Shown: piece by piece, positions 24,308-31,970 of the stretch
Numbering within the stretch: position 1 is the first letter of the stretch
Layout: each line of letters opens with the position of its first letter
Origin: JBMOPD01 sp049323615
Lineage (GTDB): Bacteria; Bacillota; Desulfotomaculia; Desulfotomaculales; Desulfocucumaceae
Length of the DNA: 47,229 nt
Direction of reading: 5' to 3'
Assembly: GCA_049323615.1 (NCBI GenBank)
Contig: JBMOPD010000053.1
Location: 1-47,229 of the forward strand
Notes under the pieces: generated by a model
The model's input: only the letters and a program-made list of their open reading frames with translations
What the model was told of the DNA's origin: nothing
Database searches by the model: none
Made by a program: the position numbers and the translations under genes

Positions 24308-25276
24308 ATGTATTTTCCTGTTTCAGGTGTTGAGGTGAATCCTTTCATACCACCTTTGGTTGCTTTTTTAGTATCTTCAATAACTTCAACCGCCGGTGTT
24401 TCGGGAGCATTTTTACTTTTGCCCTTTCAGGTTAGCGTGCTTCAATATACCAGTCCGTCGGTCAGTCCCACAAATTTAATTTATAACATAGTGGCTATTC
24501 CGGGCGGACTGTACAGGTTTATCAAAGAAGGGCGCATGGCCTGGCCTCTGACCTGGGTGGTGATTGTGGGAACCCTGCCGGGAGTTTTCCTGGGTTCCTG
24601 GGTTAGAATAGTATATTTACCCGATCCGGGGGCTTTCAAGTTATTCGTGGGTTTAGTGCTGTTATACCTGGGAGTGAGGTTGGTTTTTGAGTTTACCGGT
24701 GGCTCTAAAAACAAAAAAGCTCGGAATAAAGCACTGGAGCAGAAATTTAAAGAACGGATGGAGCAAATGAGGACCGAAACCAATAAAAAAATCGCTGCCG
24801 GCCTGCCGGCTGACGCCATCGTTAAAACAAAAAGTTTCTCCCTCAGGAAAATTGAATATGAATTCTGGGGTGAGACATATTCCTTCGGCACCGTAACAAT
24901 TTTCACGCTGGCGCTGGCGGTGGGGTTGATCGGAGGAATATACGGGATTGGCGGAGGCGCTATCATTGCTCCATTCTGCGTTTCCATTCTGGGCTTGCCG
25001 GTCTACACGGTGGCCGGGGCGGCCCTGGCCGGGACATTCCTCACTTCCATCGCGGGAGTGGTATTTTACTCCATACTGGCAGTAACTGCGGTAGGCGCCT
25101 CCACCAACGTGGCGCCCGACTGGGCTTTAGGCGCCTTATTCGGAGTGGGTGGCCTCTTGGGAACGTACTGCGGCGCATATGTACAAAAGTACTTAAAAGA
25201 AAAAATTGTGAAGGGAATAATGGCCGCACTTATACTCTTCCTGGCTTTACGCTACATCATTCAGTTCTTTATTTAA
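24308..25276 (+). CDS. Sulfite exporter TauE/SafE family permease
   Basis: An integral membrane protein of about 323 residues. Two blocks of hydrophobic helices (about residues 10-125 and 200-320) carry the family's repeated pattern (PTNLIYNIVAIPGG in the first half; GGIYGIGGGAIIAPFC in the second). They are separated by a charged, lysine-rich cytoplasmic loop of about 60 residues (about 135-190), longer than usual. The family moves small oxyanions or organosulfonates. The ATG at 24308 has GGAG upstream. PadR and a tungstate-binding-like protein follow on the same strand within 60 bp gaps, suggesting an oxyanion role. Confidence 0.87.
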   Translation: MYFPVSGVEVNPFIPPLVAFLVSSITSTAGVSGAFLLLPFQVSVLQYTSPSVSPTNLIYNIVAIPGGLYRFIKEGRMAWPLTWVVIVGTLPGVFLGSWVRIVYLPDPGAFKLFVGLVLLYLGVRLVFEFTGGSKNKKARNKALEQKFKERMEQMRTETNKKIAAGLPADAIVKTKSFSLRKIEYEFWGETYSFGTVTIFTLALAVGLIGGIYGIGGGAIIAPFCVSILGLPVYTVAGAALAGTFLTSIAGVVFYSILAVTAVGASTNVAPDWALGALFGVGGLLGTYCGAYVQKYLKEKIVKGIMAALILFLALRYIIQFFI

Positions 25277-25331
25277 CATCTTAAGGTACGGGTTATATGC
25301 AATACCAGACTTTTTTTATGGGGATGGTCTG

Positions 25332-25709
25332 ATGTGTGCCGATAACAATGAAAAAAATACCAATAATGGTGTGTCCGTTCCGCTGGAAAAACTGACACAG
25401 CCCGCAATCTTACTATTGCTGGTAAAAAATGAGACCCACGGATATGAACTTATCCAAAAGCTCAACCAAATGGACTGCATTGACGGCGAATTGGAGGCGG
25501 CCACAGTATACAGAATGTTGAGGCGGATGGAACAGGACGGCTTGATTGTTTCCAGGTGGGAACACGGCGAATTCGGCCCCGCCCGGAGACAGTATGAACT
25601 GACCGTTCAAGGCCGGAAATCCCTTGACGACTGGGCCACGGCTCTTAAAGCCCGGGTAAAACAGATAGAAGCCTTTATCTCAAATTACAACAGCTTGGAA
25701 AATGAATAA
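25332..25709 (+). CDS. PadR family transcriptional regulator
   Basis: A 125-residue winged-helix regulator. The PadR pattern is seen in LTQPAILLLLVKNETHGYELIQKLNQM, then ELEAATVYRMLRRMEQDGLIVSRWEH and the wing PARRQYELTVQGRKSLDDWA. A short C-terminal helix (ALKARVKQIEAFISNY) would dimerise. PadR proteins usually repress their own operon and release on binding a small ligand. It lies between the TauE/SafE permease (56 bp) and the solute-binding-like gene (61 bp), in one likely operon. Confidence 0.92.
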   Translation: MCADNNEKNTNNGVSVPLEKLTQPAILLLLVKNETHGYELIQKLNQMDCIDGELEAATVYRMLRRMEQDGLIVSRWEHGEFGPARRQYELTVQGRKSLDDWATALKARVKQIEAFISNYNSLENE

Positions 25710-25770
25710 TCATAAAAACCAAGAACCCTTTAAAACAGGCGGGGAATTAAAACTAACTGGAGGTCAGGGT

Positions 25771-26592
25771 ATGGAAGACAATAAAGAAGTGCTGAAAATA
25801 CTGCACGCCGGAGCTTTGAGAAAACCCATGAAAGAGTGTGTCCACTTATTCTGGAATGATTACCCTCATGTGGAGGTCGCACTTGATTATGCCGGATCCA
25901 GGGCCTGCGCCCATGCCATATTGGAGGGGCGGAACGTTGACGTGGTGGCGCTGGCTGACCCCCATGTTTTTGAGGATATGTTGGTGCCGGAGCACGTTGA
26001 TGTGTTTTTTGTGTTCGCCACCGATCAAATGGTTTTGGCCTACGATGAGTTCTCCCAGTACAGCAGCGCCATCAATAAAGATAACTGGATGGAGGTACTA
26101 CTTGAAGACCGGGTTTCTTTTGCCAGATCAGACCACAATCTTGACCCGTGCGGATACAGAACGTTGATGGTCTGGCAGCTGGCCGAAAAATTCTACAATA
26201 AACCCGGCCTTTTTGAAAACTTTAACCGGAAATGCAGCCAGGAATGCATTTATCCCAAGTCTATAGATTTGGGCGGCGCGTTACTGGAAGGCAAGGTTGA
26301 TTATATATTTGAATACCTTTCCGTTACAAAACAGCTGTGCTTTAAACATATCGGGTTTCCCGATAAAATAAATCTCTCCAATCCCGCCCACGCCGATTAC
26401 TATTCACAGGTAACCATCACGGTTACCGGCAAAGGGGGAGGAATTTCACTGGTCAGAGGCGCTCCTATAGAATTTGCCGCTGCCATACCCAAAAACAGCT
26501 CCAAAAAGGAGCTTGCCAACCACTTTGTAAAGTTGCTTACCAGCCCGGAAGGAGAAAGAATTCTGGAAGACTGCGGGTTAATATCCTGTTGA
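25771..26592 (+). CDS. WtpA/ModA-type tungstate/molybdate-binding-like protein without signal peptide
   Basis: A 273-residue protein matching the periplasmic-binding-protein fold of WtpA: LKILHAGALRKPM at the start, DVVALADPHVFEDMLVPEH, then SDHNLDPCGYRTLMVWQLAEKFY and GKVDYIFEYLSV, which contain the aspartate and glutamate that bind the oxyanion in WtpA/ModA. The ATG at 25771 has GGAGG at good spacing. Neither this start nor the longer frame from 25702 gives a hydrophobic signal peptide or lipobox, so the protein should stay in the cytoplasm. No ABC permease or ATPase gene is near. It may sense or buffer the ligand for the PadR-TauE/SafE unit. Confidence 0.82.
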   Translation: MEDNKEVLKILHAGALRKPMKECVHLFWNDYPHVEVALDYAGSRACAHAILEGRNVDVVALADPHVFEDMLVPEHVDVFFVFATDQMVLAYDEFSQYSSAINKDNWMEVLLEDRVSFARSDHNLDPCGYRTLMVWQLAEKFYNKPGLFENFNRKCSQECIYPKSIDLGGALLEGKVDYIFEYLSVTKQLCFKHIGFPDKINLSNPAHADYYSQVTITVTGKGGGISLVRGAPIEFAAAIPKNSSKKELANHFVKLLTSPEGERILEDCGLISC

Positions 26593-26593
26593 C

Positions 26594-27775
26594 CTAAGCA
26601 TCAGAAGGAGAATCCTTGCCCCCGGAAAGAACCACCGCCAGCCCCAGCGCGGCTAAAAGCCCCAGCGTTCCTCCGAAGTAGAACGTGGCGCCGGCCCCGT
26701 AATAATTCCAGAGCAGACCGCCGATCATGGAAGCAGGCAGCAAACCTATCCCCACCAGGGTGGCGTGCAGGCCAATCAGGGTGGCCTTCTGACCGGCCGG
26801 GGCGATTTCGGCCACCAGGGCCTTCTCCACTCCCTCGGTGGCGGCGCTGTACAGCCCGTAAAGGCCGAATAGCAGCCACAGGTAAACGCTGTCTGTGACC
26901 ATGGCAAATCCAAAGTAAACCACCCCGTAAAAGGTGTACCCAAGAACCAGCAGTGTGCGCCTGCCGATACGGTCGGACAGTGCTCCGGCCGGAAAGGCCG
27001 CCAGGGTATATACCACGTTGAATACCAGGTAAAGAAGGATAACCGTTGATGTACCGAAGCCCATATTCTGCGCCCGGAGCAGGAGAAACTGGTTGGATGA
27101 ATTGCCCAGGGCGAATAAAAAAACCACCAGTAAAAATTTTTTCAGCCGGGGGTTCAGATCCGACCAGGAAAGGGAAAGGCGTTTCGCCTGCCCCCCCGCC
27201 CTGGCAATCTTCTCCCTGACCGGGAACAGGCAGGCTACTCCAAGCAGGGCCGGGACAAGGGACCATATAAAAACGGCCCGGTAATCCCCTTTATATGCCG
27301 TGATAAAATAAAACGCCAGGGCTACCCCGATTACTGCCCCCAGTGAGTCCAGTGCCCGGTGCAGGCCGAAGGCCCAGCCCATTTTATCCTTGTCGGCGGA
27401 CTCGGCGATCAGCGCGTCCCGGGGCGCGGTGCGCACCCCCTTGCCGAAACGGTCGCCTATCCTGCCCCACAGCACCCATGACCACGAAGCTGCAAATATG
27501 TATAGAATCTTTGAAAGGCCGGAAAATCCATAACCGAAAATGGCTAAAGGCTTCCTGCTTTGAAACCTGTCGGAATAATATCCCGAAAACACTTTAAGCA
27601 AGCTGGCCAGGCTTTCCGCTATACCCTCGATAACCCCCACCACAGCCGGAGTGGCCCCCAGCCGGTTAACCAGATACAGCGGTATAAGAGGGTAAACCAT
27701 TTCACTGCTGATGTCGGTTAATAAACTCACCAGGCCGAGCAAGATTATATTAAAAATTTTTATCACTCCCCCCAA
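26594..27775 (-). CDS. MFS transporter
   Basis: A 393-residue transporter with about twelve membrane helices. The cytoplasmic loop 2-3 motif is seen as GYYSDRFQSRKPLAIFGYG and a matching motif in the second half as GALSDRIGRRTLLVLGY. The first helix carries SLLTDISSEMVYPLIPLYL, common in a group of uncharacterised MFS exporters, some annotated as drug or phenazine/fosmidomycin-like efflux. A basic linker lies between the halves. The start is uncertain because the G-rich ribosome site overlaps the possible TTG and GTG codons. It converges with the binding-protein gene with one base between the coding ends. Confidence 0.88.
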   Translation of the reverse strand: MGGVIKIFNIILLGLVSLLTDISSEMVYPLIPLYLVNRLGATPAVVGVIEGIAESLASLLKVFSGYYSDRFQSRKPLAIFGYGFSGLSKILYIFAASWSWVLWGRIGDRFGKGVRTAPRDALIAESADKDKMGWAFGLHRALDSLGAVIGVALAFYFITAYKGDYRAVFIWSLVPALLGVACLFPVREKIARAGGQAKRLSLSWSDLNPRLKKFLLVVFLFALGNSSNQFLLLRAQNMGFGTSTVILLYLVFNVVYTLAAFPAGALSDRIGRRTLLVLGYTFYGVVYFGFAMVTDSVYLWLLFGLYGLYSAATEGVEKALVAEIAPAGQKATLIGLHATLVGIGLLPASMIGGLLWNYYGAGATFYFGGTLGLLAALGLAVVLSGGKDSPSDA

Positions 27776-27813
27776 TTAGAACAAGGACGACTGATTTTTT
27801 TGAAATATAAAGG

Positions 27814-28971
27814 TCAGTTAAATTCCTGTTTAGGTTTAGCAACCAGCAAGTCCTCCGGCTCCCTGTCCGGCAGGAAAAATCCCTGGGCAATCAGGGTTGG
27901 GATAACACCGCTCAAAACCACACCGGTGACCAGGATGGAATACTGTGACTGGCTGATGATATTGTGAGTCAGGCCAAACATAGCGGAAATGCTGCCGAAT
28001 GTCAGCCCGGTGGACATGAGCAGGGTGGTATACATTGATTCCCTCTTCCCAAATCTGAAAAGTTTTGTCAGAGGCAGTACTCCGATAAATTTTGCCGCTA
28101 TTTTAACTGCGAGGAATATCAAGATTAGTGCTATTCCAACCCAAAGCGCCTTTAAGGATATCAGCAGGCCGGCCTTCAGGAAGAAGAAGGGCGTTAATAA
28201 GGCAAAGGCGCTGGTTCTCATCCGGTAGACCATATCTTTCTCCCTGTCAAGTAATGTGGCCAGGGCCAGGCCCAACAAATAGGCGGGTAAAACTGCCTCG
28301 CTGTTCGCCTTCAGCGCCAGCCCGCCCAGCAGGAATAATACAAAATAAACGTACTTGACTTCCGCCTGGCTTACCCGGCCTCCCAGGGCTTTCACCACGG
28401 GGCCGGTGAATTTATAAACCAGAATGAGCCCTATCACTGTAATTGCGATAAATAAGTAAAGCCATGAGTTAAAGTGGGCAAACAAAATACCTAAAGCCAA
28501 AACTGTACCGAGGTCGTTTACAAAACAGGCGGCCAGTATTATTTTTCCGAGATCTGTGGCATTATAACCGGTTTCCACCATCACGGCATAGACAATAGCC
28601 ACCGAAGTTGTGGACAGGGCGATCCCTGCTATTTCAGAAGCTGCCAGGGTCCAGCCGGCTACGTAGTAAGCGTAGGCGAAGCAGGCCAGAAAGGGAAAGA
28701 GAAACGCTACTGAGCCAATGATAACGCTTTCTTTGAATTTAGTCCGGAGCACTACGGGATCGACTTCCGCGCCGGCCAGGAATGTTAATAAAATACTTCC
28801 GAAACCGGCTAAGAAATCAACCCAGGGGGTAGTGTGCAATCCTAAGAAATTGCCGCCGATAACCCCCACCATAATTTCCACCATGGCCACAGAGATTCCC
28901 AGCCGCACTGAAATTATTGATGCGGCCAGGGCCAGCCCTACCCAAAATGCCGCGTCCAACCAGATGTTCAT
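27814..28971 (-). CDS. Cation:proton antiporter (CPA2/KefB type)
   Basis: A 385-residue antiporter membrane domain of about 12 helices. It shows GVIGGNFLGLH and FLAGAEVDP in the first half, and ALSTTSVAIVYAVMVETGYNATDLGKIILAACFVNDLGT in the middle, which holds the ion-binding aspartate region of Kef/NapA antiporters. No regulatory TrkA-N domain is attached; the protein ends soon after the last helix. GGAGG precedes the ATG. It probably exchanges Na+ or K+ for H+. It follows the ChrB-like gene on the same strand but an intrinsic terminator lies between. Confidence 0.9.
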   Translation of the reverse strand: MNIWLDAAFWVGLALAASIISVRLGISVAMVEIMVGVIGGNFLGLHTTPWVDFLAGFGSILLTFLAGAEVDPVVLRTKFKESVIIGSVAFLFPFLACFAYAYYVAGWTLAASEIAGIALSTTSVAIVYAVMVETGYNATDLGKIILAACFVNDLGTVLALGILFAHFNSWLYLFIAITVIGLILVYKFTGPVVKALGGRVSQAEVKYVYFVLFLLGGLALKANSEAVLPAYLLGLALATLLDREKDMVYRMRTSAFALLTPFFFLKAGLLISLKALWVGIALILIFLAVKIAAKFIGVLPLTKLFRFGKRESMYTTLLMSTGLTFGSISAMFGLTHNIISQSQYSILVTGVVLSGVIPTLIAQGFFLPDREPEDLLVAKPKQEFN

Positions 28972-29070
28972 AGCTTACCTCCATTCAAATCTTCATTCTG
29001 TCAAGTTTAGTTTGACGAAAGTTATAATTCCACAGCAACCACCTCCTGTTAAAGTCATGCCTTTGGGCAC

Positions 29071-29100
29071 AAAAAAACTCCCGCCGTGAAGGTAGGAGTT
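29071..29100 (-). terminator. Intrinsic terminator after the ChrB-like gene
   Basis: On the minus strand AACTCC (29100-29095) pairs with GGAGTT (29081-29076) and is followed by seven T (29077-29071). It ends the ChrB-like transcript about 60 bases after its stop codon. Confidence 0.75.
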
Positions 29101-29160
29101 ATTAGCTTTAGAAGCGTTAGACGAACTCCATCGCCCTGCCTTTGTCAAGCAGAAATATTA

Positions 29161-29712
29161 TCAGTTGGTGCTTTCCGGCTGTTCGTCAATAATTTCTTCG
29201 TGGGCAAATACATACCCGCCGAACTCATCTATCCTTTCCTGACACTTTTCCAACATTTCCAGGGCCGTATCAGCCCTGTTGGCCTGAAAAAAGTCACGTT
29301 CCCTGATTTTTTCGAACCACTTTTTCAGTTTTTCAAAGTCTTCCTCATTTTCCTCCAATTCACCGAAGGTAAAATGCTGGTTGGCAATTTCTTTGTCTAT
29401 TTCTTTGAAAAAATCCCGGCACCGGTCGATGACCTCGTCATATTCTTCATTTCTGGCCTGGTTGAACATATCAACAACAGATTGCTCCTGCAGTAAAAAT
29501 CCGCCTTTGACCAGGTGGGCCTCCCCTCCGTAGCTTTCAATTTCGCGCCTCAGAAGGCGGAAGTTTTTTTCTGTTTTGCGGTTTAAAGGCAGTATGCAGA
29601 CGGAGCTTTGCAGGTATACTGCCCCCATCGCCTTTATTTTCCGCCAGATTGAAGCCCTGTAGCGGGTAGGCTCCGAGGGTACTTTGTAGATTAAAATCAA
29701 CCATTCATTCAT
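29161..29712 (-). CDS. ChrB N-terminal-domain protein
   Basis: A 183-residue protein similar to the N-terminal domain of chromate-resistance protein ChrB: WLILIYKVPSEPTRYRASIWRKIKAMGAVYLQSSVCILP, then RREIESYGGEAHLV. A charged helical C-terminal half (coiled-coil-like, about 90-165) follows. ChrB normally regulates or supports the chromate exporter ChrA, but no chrA is present in the window and the C-terminal ChrB domain is missing. Proteins with only this domain occur in many anaerobes with unknown role. It is divergent from the fluoride-riboswitch gene. Confidence 0.82.
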   Translation of the reverse strand: MNEWLILIYKVPSEPTRYRASIWRKIKAMGAVYLQSSVCILPLNRKTEKNFRLLRREIESYGGEAHLVKGGFLLQEQSVVDMFNQARNEEYDEVIDRCRDFFKEIDKEIANQHFTFGELEENEEDFEKLKKWFEKIRERDFFQANRADTALEMLEKCQERIDEFGGYVFAHEEIIDEQPESTN

Positions 29713-29729
29713 TATATTACACCGCAGTA

Positions 29730-29763
29730 ATAACTATTGTTATAAGTAAGTTAACACATGTGT
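29730..29763. promoter_or_regulatory. Two palindromes in the ChrB-like promoter region
   Basis: ATAAC-TATT-GTTAT (29730-29743) and the perfect palindrome ACACATGTGT (29754-29763) lie 18-51 bases upstream of the ChrB-like start. A TTGACA (minus strand, about 29770-29775) followed by TAACTT at 17 bases could be a promoter covering the second palindrome. They are operator candidates only. Confidence 0.35.
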
Positions 29764-29818
29764 GGGGTGTTGTCAAGGAGTTATTTCACAATGCATCCCT
29801 AACAATCGTTATTCTTTA

Positions 29819-29848
29819 TTGACACACATCCATTTGTTAAATTAAAAT
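29819..29848 (+). promoter_or_regulatory. Vegetative-type promoter of the fluoride riboswitch transcript
   Basis: TTGACA (29819-29824) and TAAAAT (29843-29848) are 18 bases apart, placing the transcription start near 29855, just before the riboswitch aptamer. Confidence 0.7.
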
Positions 29849-29869
29849 AAGTATTACATAATATATATC

Positions 29870-29956
29870 CAGGCGATGGGGCTCGCCATATTGCTTGAAA
29901 AAGCTGATAGCTCCTACGGCAAGTCACTTGCTTGCCAGTAGGGGCTTTAAATTTTT
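29870..29956 (+). promoter_or_regulatory. Fluoride riboswitch (crcB RNA) with terminator
   Basis: The aptamer has all landmarks: GGCGATGGGGCTCGCC at 29872-29887, the small hairpin GCTT-GAAA-AAGC, then TGATAGCTCCTAC ending at 29917. GGGGCT can pair with AGCTCC, the pseudoknot of the fluoride aptamer. The expression platform is explicit: AGCTCCTAC plus GGCAAG (29909-29923) can instead pair with CTTGCC and GTAGGGGCT (29931-29946), followed by TTAAATTTTT. Fluoride binding would keep the pseudoknot and prevent the terminator, switching on the downstream dynamin-like gene. Confidence 0.95.
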
Positions 29957-29969
29957 CCATGAGAGGGAG

Positions 29970-31751
29970 ATGGGTTTGGATAGCGGTTACGGTTATCTCA
30001 AAAAAGAAGTCCAGAATGAACTGGAGGCGGTTATGTCGTGTGCCCGCCAAAGGAAGTCGGTATACCTGGCGGATTATTTAAAAGAGGCGGGGGAGAAACT
30101 CGGACAGGATAAGTTCAATCTTGTAGTCCTTGGTGAATTTAAAAGAGGTAAGACAACCTTCCTTAATGCCTTGCTAGGAGCCGAAATTTTGCCCACTGCC
30201 GTAGTCCCCCTGACCTCGATAGTAACCACAATCCAGTACGGAGAAACTTTAAAATGCAAAGTTGTTTTTCAAAACGGTGACATAAAAGAAATACCCCTTT
30301 CCGAAGTAGCCGATTATGTAACCGAAGAGGGCAATCCCACCAATGAAAAAAAGGTGAAGCTGGTTGAGATAGAATACCCCTCGCCATATTTAAAGGAAGG
30401 GTTACTTCTGATTGATACTCCGGGTGTCGGCTCCATTTACCGGAATAACACCGATGAGACGTATAATTTCCTTCCCAAGGTAGATGCCGCCATCTTCCTG
30501 CTTTCCTCCGACCAGCCTCTCAGCCAAACAGAAATTGAGTTCTTAAAAAAAGTGAAACAGTTTTCTGCTAAAACTTTTTTTGTTCTAAACAAAATTGATT
30601 ACCTGGACGAAAAGGACCGGCCTAAGGCGCTGGATTTTGCCGAAAGGGTCCTGGAAGAACGAGCAGGCTTTAATAACATCAATATAATTCCCTTGTCAGC
30701 AAAAATGGCTCTGGAAGGGAAAGTTAAAAAAAGCCCCAAAATCCTTGCCGGCAGCAATCTCCCGGAATTTACACGGCTGCTGGAACGGTTTTTACTAACC
30801 GAAAAGGGGGCGACTGCGCTGGCGGCCGCCTGTTCCAAGGGACTGAACGCCGCTAACGAACTGCTGATCGGTATAGAACTGGAAACAAAAGCCCTGAGGA
30901 TTCCCCTGGAAGATTTGCGCGCCAAAATTGATCTTTTTGATCAGATGGTGGAAAATCTTAATCAGGAACAGCAGGATAATAAATATATTTTCAAGGGCGA
31001 GATGGAAAAGGTTTACCACGAACTGGAGAGAGAGATAACAAGATTTCAAGAAACTCAAAACATTTTATTGGAAAAAGAGGTTGACAGGATTTACCGGGAA
31101 AAGAAGAACCTGTCCGGCGTGGAGCTTTTGAAGTTTCTTAAAGCTTTCATTGAATCGGCTGTAAAAGACGCCTTTGAAGAGTGGAGGCCCGAAGTTGAAG
31201 AAAAAGTAAGGGCTGCTTTTGAAAAAGTGGTGATCAGATTTACGGGGAAAACTAACCGGGTTATAGATGAGCTTTTAAGGCAATCGGCGGAAATCTTTGA
31301 AATCCCCATTGAAGGGTTTACAAAGATGGAGGCTATTACAGACGAGTCTAAACTGTATTATGTTTTTGGCGAGGAACAGACCATGTTTTTACCCGAGCCT
31401 TTAAAAATCGGCGCATTTTTCCTGCCCAAATTTCTGGCCGGGCCGGTGATCCTGCGGGAAATGAAAAATAAAATAGTGCGGGAGTTGGACAGGAACTGCG
31501 GCCGGCTTAGAACCGACTACAACGACCGGATATACAAGAGCGCCAGGGCATTCCAAAAAGCCTTCGAGGAAAAGTTCACCTCGGCGGCTGAAGGTACCCG
31601 GACCGTACTTGCCCGGGGTGTAGAAAAAAGGCAACAGAGTGAAAAGGAAGTTGACGAGGCTCTTGCCAAAATAAAAAAACAGAAAGATCAGCTGTATGAC
31701 GTAAAAGCACGTTTACAAGCTGTAATGAAAGGGAAGAGTTTAATTTTATAG
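29970..31751 (+). CDS. Dynamin-like GTPase under fluoride riboswitch control
   Basis: A bacterial dynamin-family protein of about 593 residues. GTPase motifs are visible: G1 GEFKRGKTTFLNALLG, G2 threonine in PLTSIVTTI, G3 DTPGVGS and G4 NKIDYLD, in the first 240 residues. A long helical, charged stalk follows. Near residues 470-490 a less polar stretch (FLPEPLKIGAFFLPKFLAGPVIL) could be the membrane paddle. The frame opens at a TTG inside the riboswitch (29895), which cannot be the start; the ATG at 29970, or the TTG at 29976 with better spacing from GAGGGAG, is used. Bacterial dynamins remodel or protect membranes. It stands alone on the plus strand. Confidence 0.88.
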   Translation: MGLDSGYGYLKKEVQNELEAVMSCARQRKSVYLADYLKEAGEKLGQDKFNLVVLGEFKRGKTTFLNALLGAEILPTAVVPLTSIVTTIQYGETLKCKVVFQNGDIKEIPLSEVADYVTEEGNPTNEKKVKLVEIEYPSPYLKEGLLLIDTPGVGSIYRNNTDETYNFLPKVDAAIFLLSSDQPLSQTEIEFLKKVKQFSAKTFFVLNKIDYLDEKDRPKALDFAERVLEERAGFNNINIIPLSAKMALEGKVKKSPKILAGSNLPEFTRLLERFLLTEKGATALAAACSKGLNAANELLIGIELETKALRIPLEDLRAKIDLFDQMVENLNQEQQDNKYIFKGEMEKVYHELEREITRFQETQNILLEKEVDRIYREKKNLSGVELLKFLKAFIESAVKDAFEEWRPEVEEKVRAAFEKVVIRFTGKTNRVIDELLRQSAEIFEIPIEGFTKMEAITDESKLYYVFGEEQTMFLPEPLKIGAFFLPKFLAGPVILREMKNKIVRELDRNCGRLRTDYNDRIYKSARAFQKAFEEKFTSAAEGTRTVLARGVEKRQQSEKEVDEALAKIKKQKDQLYDVKARLQAVMKGKSLIL

Positions 31752-31752
31752 C

Positions 31753-31811
31753 CCATCCCGAAATGTTTCCGGGTCAGAATACAGAATCCAGGAGCCAGAA
31801 TCCAGAATAAT
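31753..31811. repeat. Hairpin and CAGAATCC-type intergenic repeat after the dynamin-like gene
   Basis: An imperfect CCCGAAA/TTTCCGGG hairpin at 31757-31773 follows the stop codon closely. Then 31775-31808 holds repeated CAGAATCCAG-type units. The repeat region runs into the end of the metallo-beta-lactamase remnant on the other strand. Confidence 0.5.
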
Positions 31812-31968
31812 AATCAAGGTATTTTATACGGGTGGTGGCGCCTCGAGCGCCGACGTGGTCGAGGTGGCCGTGTGTAAGAACGACTGCCTTCGGCCGGCTG
31901 GCCGGACCAAAGCGTTCCTGCGCGCCTTCCAGGATACGGCCGGCGGAATTCGGCATGCCGGCGTCCAC
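31774..31968 (-). pseudogene. Metallo-beta-lactamase-fold hydrolase remnant
   Basis: The frame encodes DAGMPNSAGRILEGAQERFG and then VVLTHGHLDHVGA, the HxHxDH metal site of MBL-fold hydrolases. The usual 40 residues before DAGMP are missing, because the DUF362 stop codon lies just upstream. After VGA the similarity stops, and the last 20 or so codons come from the CAGAATCC repeat region. The remaining 150 residues of a normal enzyme are absent. This is a truncated remnant at both ends. Confidence 0.8.
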
Positions 31969-31970
31969 GC

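Noticed and set aside
29895..29969. Extended N-terminus of the dynamin-like protein starting at TTG 29895
   Set aside because: This TTG lies inside the fluoride aptamer and the codons that follow form the terminator hairpin; translation must start after it, at 29970 or 29976.
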